Below are positions 19,727 to 24,836 of a stretch of DNA of 24,836 bases, piece after piece; position 1 is the first letter of the stretch; each line of letters starts with the position of its first letter. Source of the stretch: a virus; IMG/VR virus record IMGVR_UViG_3300046028_002434, positions 1-24,836 of that record; one strand, given 5' to 3'. The notes below the pieces were generated by a model that ran no database searches, was not told where the DNA came from, and was given only the letters and a program-made list of their open reading frames with translations. The position numbers were made by a program, and so were the translations under genes.

Positions 19727-19777
19727 AAAATATATTTCAAGTTTTCTTGAAAAAACTCTGATAAATGCTCTAAATAC
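19727..19777 (+). repeat. Imperfect repeat copy 2, ending in CTAAATA; candidate late promoter
   Basis: Matches 16629-16677: AAATATATTTCAA, then TTGAAAAAACTC and CTAAATA (19770-19776). It also contains a TTTCAAG/CTTGAAA hairpin. It lies at the border between the tRNA operon and the putative structural genes, where a late promoter is expected. Confidence 0.45.
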
Positions 19778-19781
19778 AATT

Positions 19782-19846
19782 GACCTCAAAGAAGGTTAAT
19801 GAGTCAAAGAACTCAATTCCGATAATAATAATAATAAGAGGAATCT
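19782..19846 (+). repeat. Duplicated leader, copy 1
   Basis: The leader of the 80-aa gene is repeated at 20093-20158. Both have GA(C/T)CTCAAAGAAG, a TGAGT/ACTCA hairpin, CTCAATTCCGATAATAATA and a shared AGAGGAATC Shine-Dalgarno stretch, in the same order. Confidence 0.7.
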
Positions 19847-20089
19847 ATGCGCAAGAAAACAATCAAAACTACAATCGAAGAAATCTGCGAAGAAGGCGTC
19901 ATTTGTATCGACGTTCCTCTTATGATTCGACTGCTAGAATACGCAAGAGAAGATTCAAGCTCTGACATTGACTTACATGTCCTGGCTACTAACGCAATCG
20001 AACTCAGCGAATGTGGGCGAGCACTGACTATGGAACATTATTCCAAGATCGTGCCAGAAGCCCCAGAAACCCCAACTGCACCAGTATAA
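19847..20089 (+). CDS. Small phage protein of duplicated pair A, 80 aa
   Basis: ATG 19847 follows AGAGGAATC. The sequence starts MRKKTIKTTIEEICEEG, continues with PLMIRLLEYAREDSSSDIDL, ALTMEHYSKIV and ends in a Pro-rich tail. The helical LLEYARED...D.DLH...A..LSE...LTM..Y.KIV layout recalls short proteins near phage head genes, but no function is known to me. The gene at 20159 is a paralogue (shared MRK..KT..EE.CE.G, A..LSE.G). The duplicated leader shows the pair arose by tandem duplication. Confidence 0.75.
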   Translation: MRKKTIKTTIEEICEEGVICIDVPLMIRLLEYAREDSSSDIDLHVLATNAIELSECGRALTMEHYSKIVPEAPETPTAPV

Positions 20090-20092
20090 ACA

Positions 20093-20158
20093 GATCTCAA
20101 AGAAGATCGTTGAGTCTTTGACTCAATTCCGATAATAATAATAAGAAAGAGGAATCAT
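20093..20158 (+). repeat. Duplicated leader, copy 2
   Basis: See 19782-19846. Here the hairpin is perfect: TGAGTC-TTT-GACTCA (20111-20125). Confidence 0.7.
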
Positions 20159-20425
20159 ATGCGTAAACGCGTAAAAACAATCACAGAAGAAACCTGCGAA
20201 TACGGTTCTGTCTCCCTAGAAAAATGGCTACTTGTAACGATCTTAGGCTTTGTTAAATCTCCAGCCATTACACAAGAACACATCGATACAATGCTCAAGA
20301 GAGCAGTCAAACTTAGTGAGGCTGGAAAAGGTCGCACACTAACAGTAGCAGAAGATCTAGTAGAACTCGCTGAGGGAACTCCAGTAGCTGCCGAAGCAGT
20401 CGAAATAGCTAAATCCGCAGTCTAA
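20159..20425 (+). CDS. Small phage protein of duplicated pair B, 88 aa
   Basis: ATG 20159 follows AGAGGAATC in the duplicated leader. MRKRVKTITEETCEYGSVSL, LLVTILGFVKSP, HIDTMLKRAVKLSEAGKGRT and an acidic Ala/Val-rich tail. Its central helix differs from paralogue A, so the copies have diverged strongly while the leaders stayed similar, perhaps because the leader is under selection. Function unknown. Confidence 0.75.
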   Translation: MRKRVKTITEETCEYGSVSLEKWLLVTILGFVKSPAITQEHIDTMLKRAVKLSEAGKGRTLTVAEDLVELAEGTPVAAEAVEIAKSAV

Positions 20426-20441
20426 AAAGAATTTTGGGTAA

Positions 20442-20458
20442 CACCAAATCGTTTGGTG
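20442..20458 (+). other. Hairpin upstream of the Gly-rich protein gene
   Basis: CACCAAA (20442-20448) and TTTGGTG (20452-20458) form a perfect 7-bp stem with loop TCG. No T-tract follows, so it is more likely an mRNA stability or processing hairpin than a terminator. Confidence 0.4.
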
Positions 20459-20512
20459 GTGGCGTTCATCACTTTGAAATTTCAATAATAACAACAATAA
20501 AAGGAAATTAAA

Positions 20513-21286
20513 ATGGCAGAAATTCTAAACCCAACTGGCATGATGATGAGTGGTGGTGGTGATGGTCTATTCGGTGGTGGTGGTGGTCTAATCGGCGGTC
20601 TTATCCTCGGCTCTCTACTGCGTAACAACGGTAACCTCTTCGGTGGTAACGGTGACGGCGCAGCTGCAGCAGCACTGGGTGGACGTATTCCAGCAGAACA
20701 AGCAACTGCTAATATGTCTCTAATGCAGTCAATTGGTCAAGTTGACAAGGCAGTTGCAGTTAGTACTGCAGCAATGGAAGCATCGCAAGCTGCGCAATCA
20801 GCTGCTATTGTTTCTCAGCTGAACAATACAACAGCATCTCTTGCTACCCGTATTGACGCTACTAAGGAAACTGTTAACGCAATGGCAATGGTTCTTGCTC
20901 AGCAGTTGAATGGTCTTGAGAAGACCACGATGGAAAATCGTTATGAACTGTCTCGCGACATCAACAATGATGGCGATAAGACTCGTGCTCTGGTAACTGC
21001 TCAGTATGAAGCAGCGCTGAATCGTCAGCTGTCTGATGCTAATGCTGCAGTTATTGCTCTACAGACTCGTTTCGAGCATGCAGAGCGTGCGCGTGGTATT
21101 GAAGTAACTACGACTAACAATATCAATCAGATGCAACAGCAGTCTCAACAACAGCAACAGTATGGTCAGTTGTACGGTGCTTTGTGGAGTCTTGCACAAA
21201 ACATTCAAAGCGCAAACTCGGCGATTAATGTCGGTTCTGGCACACAAACTGCCAATCCGCTTAATACCAACACTAACATTCGTTAA
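20513..21286 (+). CDS. Glycine-rich, coiled-coil, probable virion protein, 257 aa
   Basis: SD AAAAGGAAA precedes ATG 20513. The N-terminus (1-60) is Gly/Asn-rich with a hydrophobic core (GLIGGLILGSLLRNN). Residues 70-200 form a long Ala/Gln/Glu-rich helix suited to a trimeric coiled coil (VDKAVAVSTAAMEASQAAQS; ALVTAQYEAALNRQLSDANA). A poly-Gln patch and an Asn/Thr-rich tail follow. Proteins of this build occur in several phages near structural genes. Structural or membrane-interacting function is inferred, not shown. A strong terminator follows. Confidence 0.75.
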   Translation: MAEILNPTGMMMSGGGDGLFGGGGGLIGGLILGSLLRNNGNLFGGNGDGAAAAALGGRIPAEQATANMSLMQSIGQVDKAVAVSTAAMEASQAAQSAAIVSQLNNTTASLATRIDATKETVNAMAMVLAQQLNGLEKTTMENRYELSRDINNDGDKTRALVTAQYEAALNRQLSDANAAVIALQTRFEHAERARGIEVTTTNNINQMQQQSQQQQQYGQLYGALWSLAQNIQSANSAINVGSGTQTANPLNTNTNIR

Positions 21287-21294
21287 TTGAAACG

Positions 21295-21321
21295 AAGCCC
21301 ATCCTCACAAGGGATGGGCTT
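21295..21321 (+). terminator. Rho-independent terminator
   Basis: AAGCCCATCC (21295-21304) pairs with GGATGGGCTT (21312-21321), then TCTTTCT. Strong 10-bp stem just after the Gly-rich protein gene. Confidence 0.85.
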
Positions 21322-21339
21322 TCTTTCTAAGGAGAATGT

Positions 21340-21777
21340 ATGTATCAATATCAAAGAATTAGTCCATATTGGGCAGCACTAATGCCGCCCCTGGATGCGT
21401 TAGCGCCTCCATTTATTCCACAACAACAAATAGTCAACGACAACGATACGATCAATATCGGTTCCGGTAATCAAATAATCGGCGGTAACCCAAGTCCTGT
21501 TACTGTTACTAATGTCACAACACCGACGTATACTGCTCTGGGCAGTGATTATTTTCTATGTGTAGATACTTCAACTACTCCAGTCACAATCACATTACCA
21601 ACAGGCATACTTGGAACTGTTTACATCGTTAAAGATTGTATGGGTGATGCGAACACAAATAACATTATAATCCAAGGAACTGGTGGTCAATTAGTAGATG
21701 GCTCTGTTGCTACTATCAATTCTCCGTTTGGTTCTATACAATTGATTTTCAATGGCGTCGAGTGGAGTATCGTGTGA
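21340..21777 (+). CDS. Beta-domain virion surface/tail protein, paralogue 1, 145 aa
   Basis: SD AAGGAG (21329-21334) lies 5 nt before ATG 21340. A Pro-rich N-terminus and an Asn/Gly/Ile repeat-like stretch lead to a C-terminal beta domain of about 80 residues (YTALGSDYFLCVDTS, ITLPTGILGTVYIVKDCMGD, GTGGQLVDGS, FGSIQLIFNGVEWSIV). The same domain ends the proteins at 22634, 23036 and 23507. Such domains are common in phage tail, fibre or capsid-surface proteins. The stop overlaps the next gene (TGATG). Confidence 0.75.
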   Translation: MYQYQRISPYWAALMPPLDALAPPFIPQQQIVNDNDTINIGSGNQIIGGNPSPVTVTNVTTPTYTALGSDYFLCVDTSTTPVTITLPTGILGTVYIVKDCMGDANTNNIIIQGTGGQLVDGSVATINSPFGSIQLIFNGVEWSIV

Positions 21778-22040
21778 TGTATATTTACACGACAACGAAA
21801 GTTGACACACCAGAGAATGTGGAAGGCGAGAACCTAGCTGCTCATGTCGTTATGTGTCGTCAGAGAGAATTGGCCATGGAAAAACGCATGGTTGAGATCG
21901 AAGAGAAACAGAGTAAAATTGAACAGAGAGAACATGAGTTACGCTCATATATTCTCAAAACAATAACGACCGCATTCTTGGCTTTGCTTTCCTCAGCAGT
22001 TTCACTTGGTGTGATGATTTCTCAGTTCATTAAAAATTGA
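21777..22040 (+). CDS. Coiled-coil protein with C-terminal membrane helix (XhlA-like layout), 87 aa
   Basis: ATG 21777 overlaps the previous stop as TGATG, giving coupling; the upstream in-frame codon at 21762 is less likely. A charged coiled coil (CRQRELAMEKRMVEIEEKQS, IEQREHELRS) is followed by one hydrophobic helix (TTAFLALLSSAVSLGVMISQ) and a short basic end. This layout resembles XhlA-type lysis-associated proteins and membrane-anchored tail or spanin-like proteins, but no sequence motif decides. Its place among virion genes is unusual for a lysis gene. Confidence 0.7.
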   Translation: MYIYTTTKVDTPENVEGENLAAHVVMCRQRELAMEKRMVEIEEKQSKIEQREHELRSYILKTITTAFLALLSSAVSLGVMISQFIKN

Positions 22041-22049
22041 TATTACATT

Positions 22050-22604
22050 ATGTCATATAAACTACCACTCACATCTACAACGCAATTTGGTTCAATGAAA
22101 GTTGGATCAGGATTAAGTGTAACTGATGGAACTGTAAGCGCATCTACTGGCTTATTAAATTATGGATTTTTTACTGACAGCACTACACAAACAAATCCAG
22201 TGGCAAGTGCAATCAATACCGTCACATTCAATACTACTGGTCCAGCAAATGGAGTGAGTGTAGTCGGTGGGACTGCTATTACTGTAGCCAATGCTGGTAC
22301 TTACACTAAACTGTTTACCATGATTGTTTCTAAAACATCTGGTGGCACGAGTGACATTAGTGTTTGGTTGCGCCTCAATGGAGTTGATGTAGTAGGTTCA
22401 AGACAAGATTTAGAATTGATAAACACCCTGGCGTTAATCTTTACATCAGGAAATTTTACTTTGAATATCCCAGCTGGCGGCAATATTCAAATGTGTTGGA
22501 GTAGCGCAGACACTACTGTTACTCTAACTGCTCTTCCAGCCGCAGTGACCCCAACGAGACCCACTGGTAATAGTGTGAAAGTTACACTGACCAGAATTAG
22601 TTAA
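22050..22604 (+). CDS. Phage tail/fibre-type protein with C1q/TNF-like jelly-roll domain, 184 aa
   Basis: No strong SD; the ATG is 10 nt after the previous stop. The N-terminus has the tail-fibre linker FGSMKVGSGLSVTDGTVSAS. A domain from about 40 resembles phage C1q/TNF-like jelly rolls: NTVTFNTTGPANGVSVVGGT, ITVANAGTYTKLFTMIVSK, DISVWLRLNGVDVVGSRQDL, FTLNIPAGGNIQMCWSS. These usually trimerise and bind receptors or decorate the virion. Confidence 0.78.
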   Translation: MSYKLPLTSTTQFGSMKVGSGLSVTDGTVSASTGLLNYGFFTDSTTQTNPVASAINTVTFNTTGPANGVSVVGGTAITVANAGTYTKLFTMIVSKTSGGTSDISVWLRLNGVDVVGSRQDLELINTLALIFTSGNFTLNIPAGGNIQMCWSSADTTVTLTALPAAVTPTRPTGNSVKVTLTRIS

Positions 22605-22633
22605 CAATAAAAACAAAAACAAAGGAAACTAAA

Positions 22634-23035
22634 ATGTCATATACAAACAATCCTACCTCGATCCTAGCAGGAGCAGGTATCACAGTAACCCCAACTACAG
22701 GTACGGGTTCTAACACAATTACAATTAGCACAACTGGACCAGAATTTCTTGGAGTAAGAATCGCAGTTGCTACACCAATTACAGTTGTAGCTGCCACTGA
22801 TGAAGTAATAAGTGTTGAAGTTCCTGGTCCAGTTGCCGTTGCTGTAAATTTACCAGCTGGCGTAACAGGACAAGTATTCTACATCAAAGACGGTCTAGGT
22901 CTCGCTGCTCCAGCAACACCAATCACAATTACTCCAGCTGCGGGTACCATTGATGGTGCAGCAACTGCCACGATTAATGCGCCATTTGGTTCACTGACAT
23001 TAGTGTACTCTGGCGTAGAGTGGAAGATTCTGTAA
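22634..23035 (+). CDS. Beta-domain virion surface/tail protein, paralogue 2, 133 aa
   Basis: SD AAAGGAAA before ATG 22634. The N-terminus is a linker of the type GAGITVTPTTGTGSNTITIS; the C-terminal domain VNLPAGVTGQVFYIKDGLGL, GTIDGAATATINAPFGSLTL, GVEWKIL matches paralogue 1 most closely. The next gene starts directly after the stop. Confidence 0.75.
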   Translation: MSYTNNPTSILAGAGITVTPTTGTGSNTITISTTGPEFLGVRIAVATPITVVAATDEVISVEVPGPVAVAVNLPAGVTGQVFYIKDGLGLAAPATPITITPAAGTIDGAATATINAPFGSLTLVYSGVEWKIL

Positions 23036-23497
23036 ATGTCTTATAGCAGACCATCAGTCCAGCCAGGACGAGGGTTGACACGAACACCCGAAACACCAGA
23101 TAAAAATGCTGTTGGGGTGTTCGATTACACTCTTGATTCTGATATTGCAACTACATCATCACTTGGTATGATTCAGGTTGGTGATGGGCTGTCTATTACA
23201 ACAGCTGGTGTTCTATCAGCAAATGGTAGCAGCAGTTCTTTAATCAATGTTAAACTCACATCAACAAACTACACAGCGACATTGAATGATTATTATATCG
23301 GCGCTACTAAGAAAAGTATCACGATAACACTTCCAGCTGGTATAGTTGGTAAGGTTTATATAATCAAAAATCAAGCAGATGGTAACATAACAGTCAAAGG
23401 AACTGGTCAAAATATAGACCAGGCAGGAAGTAAAACCCTCGGTACTGAAACAAGTCTTATTGTAGTTTTTGATGGAACGAGATGGAATTTAGTATAA
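23036..23497 (+). CDS. Beta-domain virion surface/tail protein, paralogue 3, 153 aa
   Basis: Starts immediately after the preceding TAA with no separate SD. The N-terminus includes the fibre linker SSLGMIQVGDGLSITTAGVL, like that of the protein at 22050. The C-terminal domain (YTATLNDYYIGATKKSITIT, LPAGIVGKVYIIKNQ, LIVVFDGTRWNLV) is a diverged copy of the shared domain. It looks like a fusion of the 22050-type linker with the shared domain, suggesting module shuffling. Confidence 0.75.
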   Translation: MSYSRPSVQPGRGLTRTPETPDKNAVGVFDYTLDSDIATTSSLGMIQVGDGLSITTAGVLSANGSSSSLINVKLTSTNYTATLNDYYIGATKKSITITLPAGIVGKVYIIKNQADGNITVKGTGQNIDQAGSKTLGTETSLIVVFDGTRWNLV

Positions 23498-23506
23498 GGA
23501 AATAAT

Positions 23507-23914
23507 ATGAATGCATTTTGCGATAACATTCAGGAGAAATTAAGTGAGTTCAGAAGAAAAATCACAAGCAGAAGAAGTGATGGAAGTAGCGATAGTGCCA
23601 TCGGCACCGGAAGTGCTGTCAGTACCGGAAGAGTCAAAACAAGAACAATTGACTCAACCTACCACGCCACAGCTGATGAGTTCTACATTGGAGTTGTCAG
23701 CGAAAAGCCAGTTACAATCTATCTACCAGAAGATCCAACAGATGGAACGATTATTATCGTCAAGGCAGAAATGACACCACCACTTGGAAATAGGAAGATC
23801 ACTATTTCCACTATGGATGGATCAAAAATTGATGGATATAGTGACTCTATAATTACAGTCTCCCATGGTTGTTCTCGGTTTATTTTCAACAATAATGGGT
23901 GGCACGTTATTTGA
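23507..23914 (+). CDS. Beta-domain virion surface/tail protein, paralogue 4, 135 aa
   Basis: SD AAGGAAAT before ATG 23507. The first 47 residues are basic and Ser/Gly-rich and unlike the other paralogues (QEKLSEFRRKITSRRSDGSS). The shared domain starts near 48 (STYHATADEFYIGV, PVTIYLPEDPTDGTIIIVKA, SRFIFNNNGWHVI) and is the most diverged copy. A second open frame with its own SD overlaps this gene (23544-23774). Confidence 0.75.
   Translation: MNAFCDNIQEKLSEFRRKITSRRSDGSSDSAIGTGSAVSTGRVKTRTIDSTYHATADEFYIGVVSEKPVTIYLPEDPTDGTIIIVKAEMTPPLGNRKITISTMDGSKIDGYSDSIITVSHGCSRFIFNNNGWHVI
23544..23774 (+). CDS. Possible overlapping gene with GTG start, 76 aa
   Basis: GTG 23544 in another frame has AGGAG (23532-23536) at the ideal 7-nt spacing. 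The product is acidic and Pro/Ser/Gln-rich (SEEKSQAEEVMEVAIVPSAP, QEQLTQPTTPQ), then helical. The SD lies inside the annotated gene where it is not needed. It may be real overprinting, or a by-product of codon choice. Confidence 0.3.
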   Translation: MSSEEKSQAEEVMEVAIVPSAPEVLSVPEESKQEQLTQPTTPQLMSSTLELSAKSQLQSIYQKIQQMERLLSSRQK

Positions 23915-23923
23915 CATTTTTAT

Positions 23924-23952
23924 TTTACATTTATCATGCTGCAGGCTATACT
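23924..23952 (+). promoter_or_regulatory. Sigma70-like promoter before a structured leader
   Basis: -35 TTTACA (23924-23929), 17 bp, -10 TATACT (23947-23952). The early transcript contains GGGTTGTTGA, similar to the GGTTG-type starts of the other promoters. Confidence 0.65.
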
Positions 23953-23958
23953 TCTTTT

Positions 23959-24160
23959 ATGGGTTGTTGAGGTAGTTCTTCAATCTTGAGGTTGGGAAAG
24001 TCCCACGCTAATTTGAGTGAGGTAATTTGAAGGTAATGTCATTTGGTGCTCCTATTATTCAGTGCGGTAACATAGCCGAGGTGGAACTGGTATGTTACCG
24101 TCACTGAACTCATACTCGTTGTTCGCTATGTAAAAGCACATAGCGAGTATGATAATCCAC
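23959..24160 (+). ncRNA. Long structured leader or small RNA, about 200 nt
   Basis: Three hairpins in a row: GGGA-AAG-TCCC (23994-24004); CAGTG-CGGTAACATA (24060-24074) with TATGTTACCG-T-CACTG (24091-24106), 15 bp with one bulge; and CATACT plus CGCTATGT (24111-24131) with ACATAGCG-AGTATG (24138-24151), 14 bp with a 7-nt bulge. The last ends 13 nt before the SD of the 65-aa gene, so it may be a cis regulator or a separately processed RNA. No coding frame seen. Confidence 0.5.
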
Positions 24161-24178
24161 ACATAGGAGGAAACCAAA

Positions 24179-24376
24179 ATGACATTCAATTACGTGCACC
24201 AAAATAAAGATATTCAACAGAACATGCTAAGATTAGCAGACAACATGGCCGCAGCAGCTGCTAATTTTGGTTCTCATGGATATGACGTATTCATTAATGC
24301 TAGAGAAGAATTCAAAGAATACGTAAACAGTAATTTGGGGGAGTTAGACTCCAAAGATTACTTTACCATTGAGTAA
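24179..24376 (+). CDS. Hypothetical helical protein, 65 aa
   Basis: Very strong SD TAGGAGG (24164-24170) with 8-nt spacing to ATG 24179. The protein is mostly helical and acidic: NYVHQNKDIQQNMLRLADNM, an Ala-rich segment, DVFINAREEFKEYVNSN, ending LDSKDYFTIE. No membrane helix, no recognised family. Its 220-nt structured leader and single promoter suggest specific post-transcriptional control. Confidence 0.7.
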   Translation: MTFNYVHQNKDIQQNMLRLADNMAAAAANFGSHGYDVFINAREEFKEYVNSNLGELDSKDYFTIE

Positions 24377-24528
24377 AGTACAGGTAAACTTACTGTTCTG
24401 AAGTCCTCTCTGAGTCGTTCGTAAAGTCGAGCGCATGAGGTACAGGGGGAAGATGCAGTGTTGCTCTTCTTAAACGACAATCTAAACTGCGCCCCTACCC
24501 TTACTTGATAAGGGATTAAATAGATAAT
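24377..24528 (+). other. Structured non-coding stretch before tRNA-Ser
   Basis: Contains CGTTCG/CGAGCG, a long arm with AGGGG (24444-24448) and GCAGT (24455-24459) pairing with CCCCT (24492-24496) and ACTGC (24486-24490), and CCCTTA-CTTGA-TAAGGG (24498-24514). TTAAATAG follows the last hairpin, similar to CTAAATAG at 16670. May be a further compact RNA like those upstream of tRNA-Glu. No coding frame seen. Confidence 0.4.
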
Positions 24529-24616
24529 GGAAGATTGGCAGAGTGGCCGATTGCGTCAGTCTTGAAAACTGAAGACCCGAAAGGGTCCGTGAGTTCGAAT
24601 CTCACATCTTCCTCCA
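24529..24616 (+). tRNA. tRNA-Ser (TGA)
   Basis: Acceptor GGAAGAT/ATCTTCC, anticodon arm CAGT-CTTGAAA-ACTG (TGA), long class II variable arm GACCC-GAAA-GGGTC, T-loop TTCGAAT, CCA encoded. Isolated from the main array by about 4.9 kb of genes. Confidence 0.95.
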
Positions 24617-24636
24617 CTTTTTATTATTAGGGTCTT

Positions 24637-24795
24637 ATGAAAAAACTATGGAGTTTGTGGGCTAAGGCTCTTGGTGAGAAACAGGGGAAAACTGATTCAG
24701 ATGCTGATGTTGTGGCTCTGTTCAGAACTCTTATCGTCATTGTCTATGTCACCACAAACATTTTTATTATTGCCGGAATTGTGAGGCACTGGTGA
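24637..24795 (+). CDS. Small single-pass membrane protein (KALGEK...VRHW type), 52 aa
   Basis: ATG 24637 with AGGG upstream; TGA at 24793-24795. MKKLWSLWAKALGEKQGKTD, a short acidic stretch DSDADVVALFRT, then a hydrophobic helix (LIVIVYVTTNIFIIAGIV) and the end RHW. Short phage proteins of this design (KAxGEK..D.EAD.VAx.R, membrane helix, final HW) occur widely; role unknown, lysis or membrane function possible. Good start and stop context. Confidence 0.72.
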   Translation: MKKLWSLWAKALGEKQGKTDSDADVVALFRTLIVIVYVTTNIFIIAGIVRHW

Positions 24796-24804
24796 GGATA
24801 GTAT

Positions 24805-24836
24805 ATGAATAATGTAATTAAGAATCTAGCGAATAA
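24805..24836 (+). CDS. Start of a gene cut by the window end
   Basis: GAGGATAG precedes ATG 24805, and the frame is open to the end (MNNVIKNLAN). It follows the 52-aa membrane gene by 9 nt, so probably the same operon. Too short to identify. Confidence 0.45.
   Translation, partial: MNNVIKNLAN

Noticed and set aside
20513-20640. Gly-rich N-terminus of the 257-aa protein as a signal peptide
   Set aside because: The hydrophobic part is Gly-dominated, lies about 25 residues in, lacks a preceding basic region and has no clear cleavage site.
23990-24010. GGGAAAGTCCCACGCTAA looks like the conserved GGAAAGTCC of RNase P RNA
   Set aside because: The matching 3' element (ACAGAA region) and the rest of the RNase P fold are not found in the 200 nt available; the match is explained by a simple GGGA/TCCC hairpin.
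24462-24474. Second boxA candidate (TGCTCTTCTTAAA)
   Set aside because: It has a two-base insertion relative to boxA and lies inside a predicted stem-loop, so it is not a convincing Nus site.

Overview
The window is a piece of a large T4-like myovirus genome, read entirely on the + strand. The identification rests on a core replication and recombination set whose proteins align by eye with phage T4 gp46, gp45, gp44, gp62, RegA, DexA, gp43, UvsX and gp41, in roughly T4-superfamily order. The host cannot be named from the sequence. Strong Shine-Dalgarno sites, sigma70-like promoters and a near-perfect gamma/beta-proteobacterial boxA antitermination signal point to a proteobacterium.

Layout. 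(1) 1-6551: the C-terminal part of the Rad50/SbcC-like gp46, then several small genes with their own promoters. Among them is a two-gene system, a VWA protein carrying an HExxH motif (1735-3810) and a MoxR/CobS-type AAA+ ATPase (4092-5273). A small winged-helix-like protein and a dATP/dGTP diphosphohydrolase-like enzyme follow. (2) 6559-16630: the replisome. It holds sliding clamp, clamp loader large subunit, a small membrane protein, clamp loader small subunit, RegA repressor, Hsp20, a small unknown, DexA exonuclease, DNA polymerase, UvsX recombinase, a 2-oxoglutarate oxygenase, a small unknown and the replicative helicase. (3) 16631-19730: a stable-RNA operon. A terminator and two tandem promoters are followed by a boxA leader, at least four compact RNAs closed by 15-21 bp perfect stems, then 16 tRNAs interleaved with further structured spacers and three small conserved phage genes. 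A terminator closes it. (4) 19727-23914: a probable late region with a duplicated small gene, a glycine-rich coiled-coil protein, a coiled-coil membrane protein, a C1q/TNF-like protein and four paralogues ending in the same beta domain, all plausible virion surface or tail components. (5) 23915-24836: a promoter with a highly structured leader of about 220 nt, a small gene, another structured RNA stretch, tRNA-Ser and two small membrane or partial genes.

How it works together. Regions 1 and 2 supply phage DNA replication and recombination. RegA and the many single-gene promoters time expression. The 17 tRNAs mostly read A-ending codons, which suggests they supplement a host pool poor in those decoders. 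The tRNA operon looks built on the plan of a host rRNA operon: tandem promoters, Nus-factor boxA and long processing stems. The compact RNAs at its head, joined to each other and to tRNAs by 4-nt linkers, are the best candidate for a previously undescribed system here. Other points of interest are -10 boxes set in hairpin loops, two tRNAs with a swapped T-loop pair, two tRNA-Leu without long variable arms, and the HExxH-VWA/AAA+ pair.
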